In this document: positions 26,701 to 41,700 of the stretch, in pieces
Layout: each line of letters begins with the position of its first letter
How positions within the stretch are numbered: position 1 is the stretch's first letter
NCBI GenBank assembly: GCA_964400015.1
Contig: CAYNRR010000001.1
Span: 123,281 to 187,280 of the forward strand
Length of the DNA: 64,000 bases
Reading direction: 5' to 3'
Source: UBA1234 sp964400015
Lineage (GTDB): Bacteria; Bacillota; Clostridia; TANB77; UBA1234
Program-made: the position numbers and the translations under genes
The notes under the pieces: generated by a model
Database searches by the model: none
Seen by the model: only the letters and a program-made list of their open reading frames with translations
Told to the model about the DNA's origin: nothing

Positions 26701-29700
26701 CCAATCTCACCATTTATTTTCTCTAGTGTATTGTTGTTATTGAATGCTCCTTCTAATAATGTTGGATTTGATGTTGTAGTAATTGTTACAATATTTGAAT
26801 TGTTTGCAAATGCGTATTCACCAATTGTTTTTACGTTTTCATCTATTGTGTATGTTATGTTTTGATCTCTGTTTGAATGTACATATAAGATGCTCTTATC
26901 CATTGAATATAATGTATAACCATCGTAAATAAATGTTTCTGTTCCGTTTGGGAAAGTTATTTCATAGAAGTTATTTGTTTTTGCAAATGTTGATGTTTCA
27001 ACTTTTGTAAGTGATTTTGGTAACGAGATTTCTCCTACATTTGTCATATCAGCAAGTGTATATTTTTGAAGTTCTGTTACGCCCTCACGCACTTCTATTT
27101 TATTTACTTTTTCTAGGTAATCTTTCCATGGAATATCTTCTTTTGCAAAATATCTTACTGCACCTTCACCCTCAAATATAATCGTGTTATCAAATGAGAT
27201 TGAAGCAAATACTTTGTTTGGCACTACACCAACATCCCATATTGCAGCACATATATTTTCTGCTTTTACAGTTTCCATTGCTACATTACCAGCTTCGTCT
27301 TTTACCCATACAAACCATTCACCATTTTGAGTTGCATATACTACATTTGAAGTGCTCCATACATCTGAATCTAAGATTGGTTGTGTATCAGTTTGAGTTA
27401 TTGCATATCCTGCAATCTTATGATTATCTGATGCTATAATTTCAAATTTTTCTCTTTGTGCTTGTGCAACATCTAATGTAATAATCTTTTCAATTACTGG
27501 TGGTGTTGTATCTTGAACTTTTACATTTCTTGAAAGTTCTGTTCTCGCATTACCATTCAATTTCAAAATATAATTTACTGTTTGATTTCCTAGTTTTGCT
27601 GTATTTACATTTGAGTTAATTTCAACAGTAATATTATCTATATCTGGGTATGTTGATGTTGATGCAAATAATACATCTATCGCATATACACCAGAGTCTA
27701 TATATTCTGTTCCAGCCTCAATAGTAATATTTTCATCACCATTTAATCTGAAGATTGAATATATTCTATCTGCAATTGCAGTCCAACTAGCAGATTCTTT
27801 ATACATTTCTTTTTCTAACACATAAACTTTTGTATTTTCATTTAATAATGAAACATTATCAATATCGCATACATAGTCTGCACTTGTAAAGATTACAAGT
27901 TGTTTCAATGCTGAAGTGTTTTCAAAAGCGTTTGCTTTGATACTTCTTGCATTTTCTAGAATTACTGTACTTAGTGAAGTACAATCTGCAAATAGATATT
28001 CAGGAATTGCTTGTATGTTTGAATTCAATTCAAATATTGTAAGTCCTGTATTTCTAAATGCTTCTCTACCAACCATTGTATAATTATCTTTAATACTTAA
28101 CTTTTGGATGTTTGTAGCATTCATGAATGCACCTTCGCCAATCTTCTTAATTCCGATTGAAGGACATTCTAAAGAAATTGTTCCTTTTCCTGTTGCATAT
28201 TGTATTAAAGTACCCGTTGTAGTATCTAATAACAAGCTGTCTTCATGTACTTTAAATTTAGAAGTTACATTTTCATCGTCTAAAACAATCTTATCTATTA
28301 AGCTTCCTGCAAATGCACCCTCAGCTATATTATCAATACTTGCTAATATAGTTAGTCTTTCTGTGTCTAAAGCATTTCTAAATGCTCTTGTTTCAATACT
28401 CTTTAATAATTGTGAATTATTAAGTGTAGTAATGTGAGCATTTTCAAAAGCTCCTTCTTTGATTACTCTGACATTTTTATTCGTATCAAGAGCTTTTAAT
28501 CCTGTATTCTTGAATGCATTTTCTTCAATTGTTAAAACATTGTATTCAATATTTATTGATTCTAATTTTGTACAATTTACGAATGCATTTTTACCTACAT
28601 GAATTATTGTAGTTGGCAATTCTACAGTTGTTGTATTTACATCTACTACTGGATTTTCATCTAAGCTTTCGATTTCAATTACTCTGTACGCTATGCCTCC
28701 ATCTGTTACTATTTCAGGGAATACTACATTTGTTGAACCTGAATATTTAACAATCTTAGCATAGTTCTTGTCAGTATGTTTTACAAAATCAAATCCGTTT
28801 TCACTAAAGATTGTTGTTCCCCAACTATCTTCAATTACATCTACTGTTTTGTAAAATTCTCCTGCTGGAGTTCCATAGTAATCTAACGAATAAACTATTT
28901 GTTTTTCGCCAACAGTTGTTACGTCTATATTAGCATTAACTGTTACTGTAACTCCTTCAGTTTCAATTGAATAGTTGCCTTGTACTTCTTCATTGAATTC
29001 ATAATATCCTTTTCCAGTTCTATCAACATATTGAACAATAGTATCATTATGTTCAAACGCAAAGTCATTTGCACCTAATATAATTGTGTCTGTTGCGTAT
29101 TGCTCACATATGTTTCCACTCGTATCCATTACCCAAACGTAAAGTATTTTTATACCATTTCCACCTGTAAGTGTATATGCTACTTCTTTTTCGCCTGCGT
29201 AATCTGTCCAACGAGGATCACCTGAAGTAATATTTTCAGATAATGTTGTTTCAATAATAATCTTGCTTATTGCTTTATTATCTGTAGCATCAATATTTAA
29301 TGTTACATTTTCATTATCTGTTGAAACTTCATTATTGTTGATTACGAAGTTTTTAATTACTGGTTTGATATCATCAATTTCAATAAATTCAGTTTCACTG
29401 CCGTATGCTTTTACGTATTCTACCATTGCATCACAAGATGAATAGTAGTAGATTGGTCCACGGGTTCCTGCAAATACTTTTTCTCCGATTTTATTTAACG
29501 TTTTTGGTATGTATTGATTTGCAAAGTGTGTGCATCCGTTGAATGCGTAACTTTGAATTTCTTTAACATTTGTTAAATCTAATCTTGATATATAAATACT
29601 ATTTGCAAATGCTGCTGCACATATCTTTTGAACGTTTGATGGAATTTCATAATCATTTGTATGTTTAGTTGTATGTACATATAATTCTGTCTTATCAGCA

Positions 29701-32700
29701 TTATACAATGTACCATTTTCATATACTAAATGAGTGTTGTTTCCTAATTCAATATTTTCAAAATTGTTTGTGTATGCAAATGCACCATCTATTACTTTTT
29801 CAAGTGTGTTTGGTAATGTAATCGTCAATACGTTTGGCATATATCCAAGTAGATAATCGCCAATTGATGTTACACCATCTTCTACTGTTATTGTTGTAAC
29901 AGTATCTTTATAATCTTCATACCATGGAGTTTCTTTTTCTGCATAATTTTTAGTTTCGCCATTACCTTTAATAATTAAAGTTTTGCCGTCTAAAGTAATT
30001 ATTCCATGTACTGAATTATCTTGGTTTTTGCTTACATCCCATTTGCCTGCTGCAACCCAAGTTGATATTACTTGATAACGTGTTGAAATATTTCCTGCAG
30101 CATCTTTTGCGAAGATGTACCATATTTGGTTTGCATCAACTTTTAGTTTTTCAGATGTTTGCCATCTTGAATCATCTACTGATGGAACTGTATTTTCAGT
30201 AGTAATGATATATGCTGTAACAGCTATATTATCTGTTGCTTTTACTACAAATGTTTGATATGGAGATACCCAATCGCTGTCTGTAGTTACACTTTCAATA
30301 ACTGGTGCGATATTGTCTTGAATATCAACTATTCTTTCTATTCTATCAACTTCCACGCCGTTGTACTTAGCAATATAAACAATTGTATTTCTAAGTGACT
30401 TGCTTGGATCAACTGTTCCATCTATTACAAGTTCTAATCCTTTTACAGTAGAACTATTAGCAGATGTTTTTAATGTTTCGCCTGCTAGTTTTACACCATC
30501 TTCAACATATTCATTGTTTATTGTCCATACAATTTCTTGATTTCCAATTAGTTCAAGAATAGGTTGAATTTTTTCTGTACAATTTTCATATTGACTATAT
30601 ATGCTATCTGATTCATATATAACTTCCATACTTGTTGGTACATAAATTGTTGTGCTATCTGGAATTGAAGTTTTATCTGCTATTGTTACAATACCCGTAT
30701 TGTTTGTAAATACAGCAGTCTTCAATGATGTACAATTTTCAAATGCACTAATAGAGATTGATGGCTTACCTTCTATAACAACTGATTTTAATGTTGTTAT
30801 TCCTTTGAATGCCTCAGCCTTTATTGATGTGATTTTTGAATGTATTGAAACATCAGTTAATTTAGAGTTTTCAAATGCACCTTTAGAAATATTATTTAAG
30901 TTTCTATTAAATGCAAAACTTGTTACTCCTGAATTTAAGAATGCATATTCTCCAATGTTTGTTAATAGTTCTGAATAATTTACTTTTTCAAGATTTGTAG
31001 CACCTTCAAAAGCATATTCGTTTACTGTATTTGCACTGCTTGAAACATTTACAATTTTTAGTTTTTCAGCATCTTTGAATGCTTTTCTACCTATAGTTGT
31101 TACACCTTGTGGAATATCGTATTCCTCAAAATCACTAGCTATTGGATACAATACTAACATTTCTTCATCATTTGTTAATAAAGAAATTCCGTCATCATCA
31201 ATTATGAATTTGTTGTTGCCTTCTTCAACTGTAATATCATAAATCTTTGTTGACTCGAATGTATCTAATCCTAAAGCATCTAATGACGCTGGTAATTTTA
31301 ATACAAAGTTTTCTGGCACTCTAACATTTGCGAATGCGTTATCGCCCAAGTATTTTACCATGCTACCAAAATCTATATCACTTATTCTAGCATTTTTAAA
31401 TGCTTCTGCTTTAATCTCTCTAAAGTTTGAACCTAATTTAACAAATATTCCGTTCATTAAACCTGCACTTGCGAAAGCATTTTCGTCAATGCTCATTACT
31501 GCATCCGGTATATCAACATTTTCTAATTCATTAAACTCGGCAAATGCTCTGTTACCTATGTTTATAAGTGTATCTGGTAACTCTACAGTTTCGACGATTC
31601 TATTAGCTCCTATGCTTTCAACATCAATTACTTTGTATTCAGTTCCATCTAGAGTAACACTAGCTGGTATTCTTAATACTCTTGTAAATTCGCCTGTATA
31701 GCCTGTAATCTTTGCATATTTTCCATTTGTATGAATTACATATGTAAATTCATCTTGAGTAGTACCTTTAGCTCCTGTCCATGAATTTTCGATTACGTTT
31801 ACTGTTCTTGTTAAAGTTTGCATCTCTATGTCGTTAAGCATAACACTATACTTAATTTCATATTCGCCTGAAACTTTATGATTTACGCTACCTGTTACAT
31901 TTACAGTAACGTTGCTCTTACTTGTGTATCCACCTTGTACTGATTCAATGTATTTATAATAATCTTTACCAGTTGTGTCTACGTATTGAACTATTTCTGC
32001 TTGGTTTAACAATTTAACTTCTATATCACCATAGAAAATCGAATCGTTTACAGATGATGAAATGTTTCCACTTGAATCTTTAACCCATACGTATACTGTC
32101 TTTGTACCAGTACCACTTGATACTGTATATGGATATTCAGTACCGTTGTAGCTTATCCATTCGCTATTTGCTTTGTTTCTTATTTCTTCATCCGTATAAT
32201 ATTGTTCAGAAATAAATACGTTTGAAACTTTAACATCATCTTTTGCGATAATTGTTAATGTTACATCTTGACTTATTGTAGAAATATCATCGTTGTTTAT
32301 TACAAAAGACTCAATTACAGGTTTAACATCGTCTATTGCAATAAAGTTAGCTTCTTCTGAATTTGCTAAAGCATATTCTTTCATAGTTTCGCATGATGTG
32401 TAGTAATATACATCAGCTTTGAAACCTTCAAAAGCATCTTCGCCAACACTTGTTATATTCTTGTTTGTTCTAATTTCTACAAGTGTTCCATTTTCGTAGA
32501 ATAATCCTGTTACAAGTGTTTTAACTGTATCTGGTATTGTAAAGTCTATCTCTGTATTCTTTTTACTATAAGAATATAATGTTGTTTTGCTTATGTCGTA
32601 TATACTCAACTCGTCTATTGTGAAATGTGTATTACCAGAAATGTTTATTGAAGAATAATTATTTGTTCTATACAATGCTGATTCTGCAATTTCTGTAAGT

Positions 32701-35700
32701 GATCTTGGTAATGTTATTGAATCTGCAACTATCATGTTAGATAATCCATATTCCCCAATCTTTGCGATGCCCTCTGAAACTACTACACTTGTTACTCTAG
32801 TATCATTACTCCATGGAGCATTTGATACTGTGTAATCTTTAATGTATCCAATTGTTCCATTTACTACTTCAAATAACAATGTTCCATCAAGTTTTAATAT
32901 TGCTCTTGTGTCTGTTCCTGATTCACCTGTTGTATCCCAAATTTCTAAGCATATCCATTTTGCAACAAATTCTTTACTTACTACATTTCCAGCTGCGTCT
33001 TTAACCCATACAAAGTATGATTTATTTTCTGTAACTGTAAATGTGTTTGCTGTATTCCAAACATTACTATCTAAAGCAGGCATTTCATTTGTTTCTGTTA
33101 ATGCATATCCTGTAACTTTAATATTATCTCTTGCAATTATTTCAAGTGTTTGTGAATTTTTCACCCAGTCTGTTTGAGAAATAATATTTTCAATTACTGG
33201 TGCTTCTGTATCACGTACAACATATCTCGTTTCTTTATTACCATTTATTTCACTACAAATAGCAATAGATTCTTCAAGAATTGGTTCTACGCCAGAATAT
33301 ATTGTAGCTGCATTTGCAGTTATTTGACCATCATACCAGTAGAATTCGCCTACGTTTTCAATAGCAGTTTGTGTAGCTATTACTTCAACTAAATCTCTTT
33401 GAGTAACATCTCCTGCTACACCAAAAGTTAATTTACCTTTATTTACTATACCTGTAATACCTGTAATTTTTACATTTTCAGATACGTTAACAATTCCTTT
33501 TGAAGTAATTGCTGTATTAGAGCCATTTACTTCTACTGCTCCTTTTAATGTTAATGTTCCACCATCAACTACAATTAGGCTTGATGTACTTGTTCCATCT
33601 GTTGTGCTTTGTGAAATTGTTCCTAATCCTTCAATTGTTAAGTTACCTTTTACAGTTATAAAGTCATTAACTTTTATTGTTGAATTATTTCCATTAAGTT
33701 TTAATGTTAAAGTTTTTGAGCTTTCAACTACTGCAACTGTATTTTCAGTTACTTCGTTTAATTGAATTATTATTGCTCCATCTTTAGCACCTGCAAATGC
33801 TGATGCTAATGTTTCATAATAATTTGTACCATCAGTGTAATTTGCACTTAATGTACCAACTACTACTGTTGCAGTTGCTGCAGAGTAGTTAATTGATTCA
33901 TCCAATGTAACAGTAATAATTGTAGAACCTGTGCCTTTTGAAATAATTTCAATAGTCTTTCCTGTCAAATCTATGTTTCCAGCAGTTGCTACGCTAGTAT
34001 CTGCTGATTCAACTGTAATCGTACTTTCAACATTTGATGTGTAATTTAAAATTCCTGTGTTACCTTGTGTTATGTTTAACTGAGTTGGTGTAACTACAAA
34101 TTCAGGAGTTGCTTTATTTATCTTAAAGCTTGCTGTTTCATTTATTAGTACGTAGTTGTTTGCATTTGCTCTTCCACCTGTTACACTTGCGATTCTTGTT
34201 TTAGCTATATAGTTACCAGCATCTACTTTAATATATTTTGTAAGTGTTACTACTTCGCCATCAACTACAGATTCTGTATGTACTTCTGGTCCTTGCTCTG
34301 TTCCGTTATATGTGAATGTAAATGGTCCATCCCAAATTGCTGCAATTGATTTTTTAGCAATTGTCCATATTACTTCTTCAGTAATTTCTTCACCTTTATC
34401 CCATTCGCAATCATCTGGATCTGTTAATATATATTCGGCTTTATATGTACCTGCATCAGTTCCAGTGTTGCCTGTAACTTCCATGTATTTTTCGTTATAT
34501 CCATCTGGTATAAATTCTTGTTCTTCACCGTTATATACAAGTGAATTATCATCTTTTGGAAGTGTTACAACTTTTTTAGCTATTGTATCGCTAACATTAT
34601 TAGCTTCATCTGCTAAATCATAGAATTTTGCTTCTTCATATTCGCCATAATTTCCTGTAACTTCAACATAGATATACTTTCCAACTAATCCTTTGCCTAC
34701 TGTATAAGTCTTGTTTGTTGCACCCTCAATTGGTGTTCCACCGTTTGTAGACTTTATGTCACATATGTACCATTGGTAAGTATAATTTTCTTCTGGTATT
34801 GTTGATGAAGTAATCTTCGCTGTTAATGTAGAATCGTATTCATTTTTACCTTCTACCTTAACTGTTGCTTCAATTCCTCCAACTTGTACTTTTCTTGTTA
34901 ATGACATAAATGTTGTATATGTTGCATTTTCGTCATATGGATTTTTGTATTCAAGTGTATATACTACGTCATAAACACCCATTGTACTAAAGTCTATATC
35001 TTCAACACCTGTAATTGTTACTCTGTAATCTCCGATATTTTCATCTTCTAAAGTTTCTGGCATTTCATCTGCAATCTTGTATCCGTATTCTGTATATGAA
35101 CCACCTAGATTTACTTTCACTCTTTCATCGCCTATTAGTGATAATAGAGATTTAATTCTATCGGCAGTAAATTGATTGATATATGAACTATTTGCTTCAT
35201 ATAAAGCTTCTGCTGTTTGGCTTGATACATATAAAGTAGCTGGTGTATTTCTTACACCTATACCAACACTATTTATAGCCATCATATCTGATGATGTTTC
35301 AACACTTCTGTTTGAGATTATCTTTTGAAGGTTTTCACAACCATTAAACATGTAATAACCATTTAAAGTATTAAATTTTTCACCTAATACTAATGTTTCT
35401 AAATTTGTACAATTTTGGAACATAGAGAACAGTGGACCTCTTCCACGCAATTGTTGAGGTTCTCCTGCATTGCTTGTATCAAAGCTACTCAAATCTAATT
35501 TTGTTAAAGAACTACAATTTGTAAACATACCGTACATTGCTGTAACTTCACTAGTATTAAAATTAGTTACGTCTAATGATAATAAAGAAGAACAATTATT
35601 AAACATCTCAGCCATTACTGTTACGTTAGATGTTTCAAAACTTCTTAAGTCTAATTCTTCTAAACTTGTACATCCACTAAACATGCTTTCAAATGATGTT

Positions 35701-38700
35701 GCATCTTGTGTTGATATATATTCTATGTTATCTATTTCAGTCATATTGCTATATCCATAGAATAATTTTGCACCATATGCTGCTGTTATTCTAGCTGATG
35801 CTACTATGTATTGATCATAATATTGTGTTCCATCTTTTAGCTCTGATGGTACTATGTATGACATTACTGTCTTATGACCATTTACAAGTGATACGTCCCA
35901 TGAATCAACATAGTTTGTTGGTATTTTGTTAGTGAATATAACTTTTGTTACTTGTGAAGCGTTATATGTAGTTGCTTCATTTGCTCTATATGCACCCAAC
36001 ATAGCTCCTGTTGCAGTTTCTCTCTCCATAAGTTCTGGCGCACCTTTTATAACGATTTCTCTTGTTATATTCATTACTTCTTTTGTCGTACCATTTTCTG
36101 TGTAATTTAAAGTATATGTTATTGTTTGTGTGCATACTTCACTTGTGTCAATTGATGTTTTATCTACGGTTACTGAGTATCCGTATTTTGTATAATTTGT
36201 TGCATTAGCACTATCAAATCCTGCAACTGTTGCTCCTTTTTCTGTGTAGCTTTCGCCTTTTATCTTGTATGTTGGATTATCTCCATTTAGTTCTAGTATT
36301 GTTCTTATTCTGTCTGAACCTAGTGCTGTTTCATAAGGAGTTGTTGCCTCATAATTTACTTTTGCAGTTTGGTTTGGCACATATAAGATTGCATTTGTTG
36401 CTGTGTCAAATCCAACTGAAGCTGTTGTTGTCATCGACTCTGCTCTTTGTGCAATAATTCTGCTTAAAGAAGTATCGCCTGCAAACATATTTGCTCCAGA
36501 TATTTTTGTAAAGTTTTCGCCTAGTACTATTGTTTCTAAGTTTGTGCAATTTTCAAACATTGATTTCATTGATGTAACATTTGTTGTATTAAAGTTTCTT
36601 AAATCTAATTCTTTTAGTCCTGTACATTCTGCAAATGTGTAATCTGTTTTTGTTATCTTTGAAGTATCGATATTAGACCAATCGAAAGTTTGCATTGATT
36701 TAATATTTTTAAACATTCCATACATACTTGTAGCTCTTGATACGTCAACAATTTCAAAATTATTGATCGAAATACAATTTGTATAGTCTGCAAATAACAT
36801 AGACAATCCAAGTGGTGATATTAAAACTTTGTTATCTGAACCTATATATAAATTGTCATCTTTTACCCATGCTAATATGCTTTCATCTTGTGCCTCAGAT
36901 ACATCCCAGCTAGTAGCACCTGCTGGTACATTTGTATTTTCTACAAATGTAACTGATTTAATTTTGTCTGATGTAAATTGTGTATATCCAGCTTCTTCTG
37001 CACCTATTACATATGTAGCATATGGTTTTGATGTGGCATCTAACGAATAGTTTCTAATCATTAGATATGGTGCTAAGTATGCTGTTTCGTATTTTTTACC
37101 GTTTATTGTTTCTTCACTCTTATATACATCATATCCATCTGCAATCGATGTTATATCTCCACTATAGGCATTAGTTCTACCTTTTAATATACCATCATAA
37201 AATCCAAAACCGTTCGGTGAAGTAATAGCATATGTTTTACCTATAATGCTTGGTGTAGTTGTACTAACTGTTTCATCATTTGAACCAATTACAATTTTAC
37301 CAGTTGATGGATTGTTAATTGCTTCTCCATATTCTGATATTAGAGTACCACCAGTAATATTTACTGTATTTGATGTTGAATAATTTCTGATTGCGTAACT
37401 GCCTTTTGATTTAAGCTCTCCACCAGATATGTTTACTATACCTGTTTGTTTTTCATCTGTTCTAATTGCATATCCGTTTGATTCAATTGTACCACCACTA
37501 ATATTTATTATGAATTCTTTAGTTTTATATAGATTACAATATATACCATTAGTTTCACTAATAATTTTTCCACCTGTTACATTAACTGTTGCCTGTTCTT
37601 CATCAATTATTATCGCAGCATTTCCATCGTTTAATGTGATTTGGCCTGCCTTAATATTTAGTATTCCAGCTTTTAAATGAAGCACACAGTTCATATTATT
37701 TATTAGTGTAACTTCTTCTATATTTAGAGTTCCATACGTCGAAATCAAATATTCTAAAGTTGTATTATCGTCTGCTAGTTTTATCACACCATCGCCGTTA
37801 ATTGTCAATGTACCTAAATTAGCAATTCTTTTGCCTGTTAGTGTTATTGTATGTCCGTTTGTGTTGATTGTTATATCTTTTCCACTTTCAACTATTAGTT
37901 CTGATGTATCTGTATTATCTGCTTCTACTTTAATTGTTCCTTTTGTTCCTGTGATTGATGCATAAGCTTCTGCTAATGTATCGAACATTACTCCATCTAC
38001 ACTATAGTTTGATGCTGTTACTGTTACTTTGGCTGAATTTGATATTGTTCCTACAAGTTTTTCTTGTGTCATTTTTGCATTTGGATATGCACTATTTGAT
38101 AATACGCATCTGTATTCATAACCATTCATTGCTTGTGTTAGACCTGTTGTTGTAAATGTTGCCGTTGTTCCATTTGTTCCTTGTGCATCTGTTACGTTTG
38201 TCCAAGTACCTGTAGCACTTGTTCTGTATTGCCATTGATAATTTATATCTGCTGGATTACCTGCTGTTGCAGTAACTGTGAATGTTGCTTTATGTCCTGC
38301 ATTTACACTTACGTCTGTAGGTTGTGCATCTATCATTGGTGGATAATATATCTTTGTATTTTCAGCAGTATAGTGAGTTCCACTTACAAATTTATCTGCA
38401 ACATCTTTTGACATTGTATATATTACAGAGTTTGCTTGAAGATTTGTAAATGCTTCTGTTCCTATTTCTATAATTGATGTTGATTTCAAGTATACTTCTG
38501 CTATATTTTTTGCTCCTGCATATGCGTAATCTGCTATGTTTTCAACATTTGCATTTATTATATGAGTTGCTGTGCCATTTCCTGCTGGATATGATACAAC
38601 TGTTTTTCCGTCATATGTTAGCAATGCTATGTTTTCTACTTTGTAATTTGTATTACCTGTTGCTATTGAGAAGCCTGTAATGTTTGATCCCATAAATGGA

Positions 38701-41700
38701 TTTGCTCCCATGCTTGCAACTTGTACAGGTATTGTTAAAATACCTGTCATGTTTTTAGTATCTGCTAATGCAAAATCTCCTATTGCTTTTAGTTGTGTTG
38801 GTAATGTAATTGTTGTAATTGCAGTACCTCTAAAAGCATTGTTTCCTATGCTTGTTACGGTTGAGTCAATACTAATTTCAGTAATTTTTGAAGTATATGA
38901 ATTCCATGGTGTATCTGCTGTTGTAAAGTCTTTCATTTCTCCCATACCTGTTATTAGTAATTGGTATTTTGTATTGTCTTCGTTGTTTATTAAGTATGCC
39001 CAAACATTATCTACTCCTGCATTTTTTGAAATATTCCATGCTTGTTTTAATGATGCAACTTCGTAGTGCATTCCATCAATTTCTTCGTGATAATTGTATA
39101 TTGCTGTGTTGTTTGGTGTCACTACGTTTGTTTTATCTACTGCATTTATTCCACCTTTTATTAAACCATCATAGAAAACTATATTTGAGCCATCAGTATA
39201 TACCCCATAACCTTCACCAATGATTGTTACTAAGTTATCGTTTATAATTCCATCATCTGTACCAATAGTTAATATGGCGTTATCAGATATATATATAGCT
39301 GATGTGTATGTTGCTCCACCGTTATCTACGGCACTAATAGTTCCACCATTTACATTTAAAGTACCACCATTTACATGCATATATAGAGCAATTGTATAAA
39401 GACCATCTTCCATAGTTGTATCACGGTTTATTGCAATAGTTCCACCATTTACATTTATTGTGCCACCATAATCTAATATTGTACTTTGTATGATTCCAAC
39501 ATTTTCAGCACTTACTGTACTTGTTAACGTACCTGAATTTATATTTGTAACAGCTCCATAATTATTAAATAAAATTTCATACTCTCCCGTTCTTTCACTT
39601 ACATTTAATTCTATTGTCGCTGTTTCTATATTTAGTTCTCTGTCATTTTGAATTAAGTTAATGTCGTTTCCAACAAGTGATCCAGCACCAGTTATATTAA
39701 GTACGCCGTAGTTTACTATTCCTCTTTCATTTTTTGTTAGAGCGTATGTACTTAAATCTAATGTAATATTTTTGTTTGTTGGAATTATTGCATTTACAAC
39801 ATCTGTGCAATCTCTCATAACTTCAACTGTACCTGTTGTAGTAATTGATTCGATTGCAGATTCTAATGTTGAGTAATATTTTTCTCCAACACGATAATTT
39901 CCTAAAGCAATTGCTATAGTTCTTGTTTGTGTATCTACTACTGTTGTTTCATTTGCTTTATTTGTATATTTCAATGTGTAAGTAATTGTTTTGTCACCTA
40001 GTGTGCTTGTATCTATTGGTAATCCTGCTGTTTCAACTGTGTAACCTAAATCGTTGTAATTTGTAGCGTTTGTGCTATCCCAATCAAATACTGTTACTCC
40101 AGCGTCTACATATTCAGTACCTGCTTCCATTTTTGCTGGGTTATCCCCTAATAAGCTCATGAAAGGCTTAATCTTTTCTGCACCTAGCAATGAAATATAT
40201 GTGCTGTTTGCTTCATACAATGCTTCATCAGAAGTCGTTGGCACGTAAAGAATTGCTTTTTTATCAGATAAGCTGTTATCTGTTGCAATTTGCATTAAAT
40301 CGCTTTCACTCCTTACACTACGTAAAGAAATTATTCTTTCAAGTTTTGTGTTGTTAAGGAAAATGTATTTACCATCAAGTCTAGTAAATTTTTCACCTAG
40401 TATTACAGTTCTTAAATTTGTACAGTTAGATATTAAAGCAGTTGTATCTGTAAGTGCTTTGCCTGTATCTGCCCACTTATACGCACCTGTAACGCCATCT
40501 AATGCAGAAGTGTCAAAGCTCGATAAATCTAAGAATGTTAAACTTCTACAGTTGTCAAACATTGATGCCATACACTTAGCAGACGAAGTATCGAAACTTG
40601 TAACATTTAATTCCGTTAGAGAATAGCATCCCTTGAACATATGATCAAAATTCGTAACTTTAGATGTATTAAACATAGATACATCTACGCTCTTTAGTGA
40701 TTGACAATCTGCAAACATTTCGGCCATATTTGTTATTTTACTTGTATCGAATTGATTGCCTAAATCTAACTCTGTTAAAGCTTTACAGTTATAGAAAATA
40801 TGATACATGTTTGTTACATTGCTTGTATTGAACTGAGTTCCCAAATTTAATGTTTCTATCGATGTACAACTTGCGAACATATAACTCATATCTGTTACTT
40901 TACTTGTATCAAATTTTTCTCCCAAATCTATTGCTGACAATAATGTACATCCTCTGAACATAAGTCTTGTAGTAGTAAGTGCTCTTGTGTCAAATTGTTT
41001 TCCTAAATCTAATGTTGTTAATGAGCTACAATTTTGTAACATGTTACTCATATTCTTTACTTTTATTGTATTAAAGTTTTCACCTAAATTTAATTTTGTT
41101 AATGAACCACAAGAATAAAACATAGCAGACATACTTGTTACATTGCTTGTATCAAAGTTCGTACCTAAGTTTAATTCTTTTAGTGCACTACAACCTGAAA
41201 ACATTGATTCCATCAATGTTACATTGCTTGTATCAAATCTAGATATGTCTAATGTCTTTAATTTTTTACAATTTCTAAACATTCCAAACATGTTAGTTGC
41301 ATTGTTTGTTGTTAAATATTCTATGTTTTTTATCTCTGTCAAATTTGAATATCCATCAAATAACATACACGTATATTTAGCATTTATTGTATTAGTTGCA
41401 ACAAAATATTGTGCATAGCATTGTGTATCGCCACTCATTGTTGATGGTACTAAGTATGATGTTACTGTATCTGGTGCACTTGTTGAAGAAACATCCCAAC
41501 TAACAGTAGCATTTGATGCTGCTGTGTCTGTGAATATTACTTTTGTTATAAGGTCAGGTGTATATTCTGTTTTTCCTGCTCTATATGCACCTATTACATA
41601 TTTGTTTGTAATGTATCCATCAATTCCTTCTCTTTCCATCAACTCTATTTTTACTTCTGCATATACACTTTCTGTTTCTATTGGTTGTACTACGCTTAGT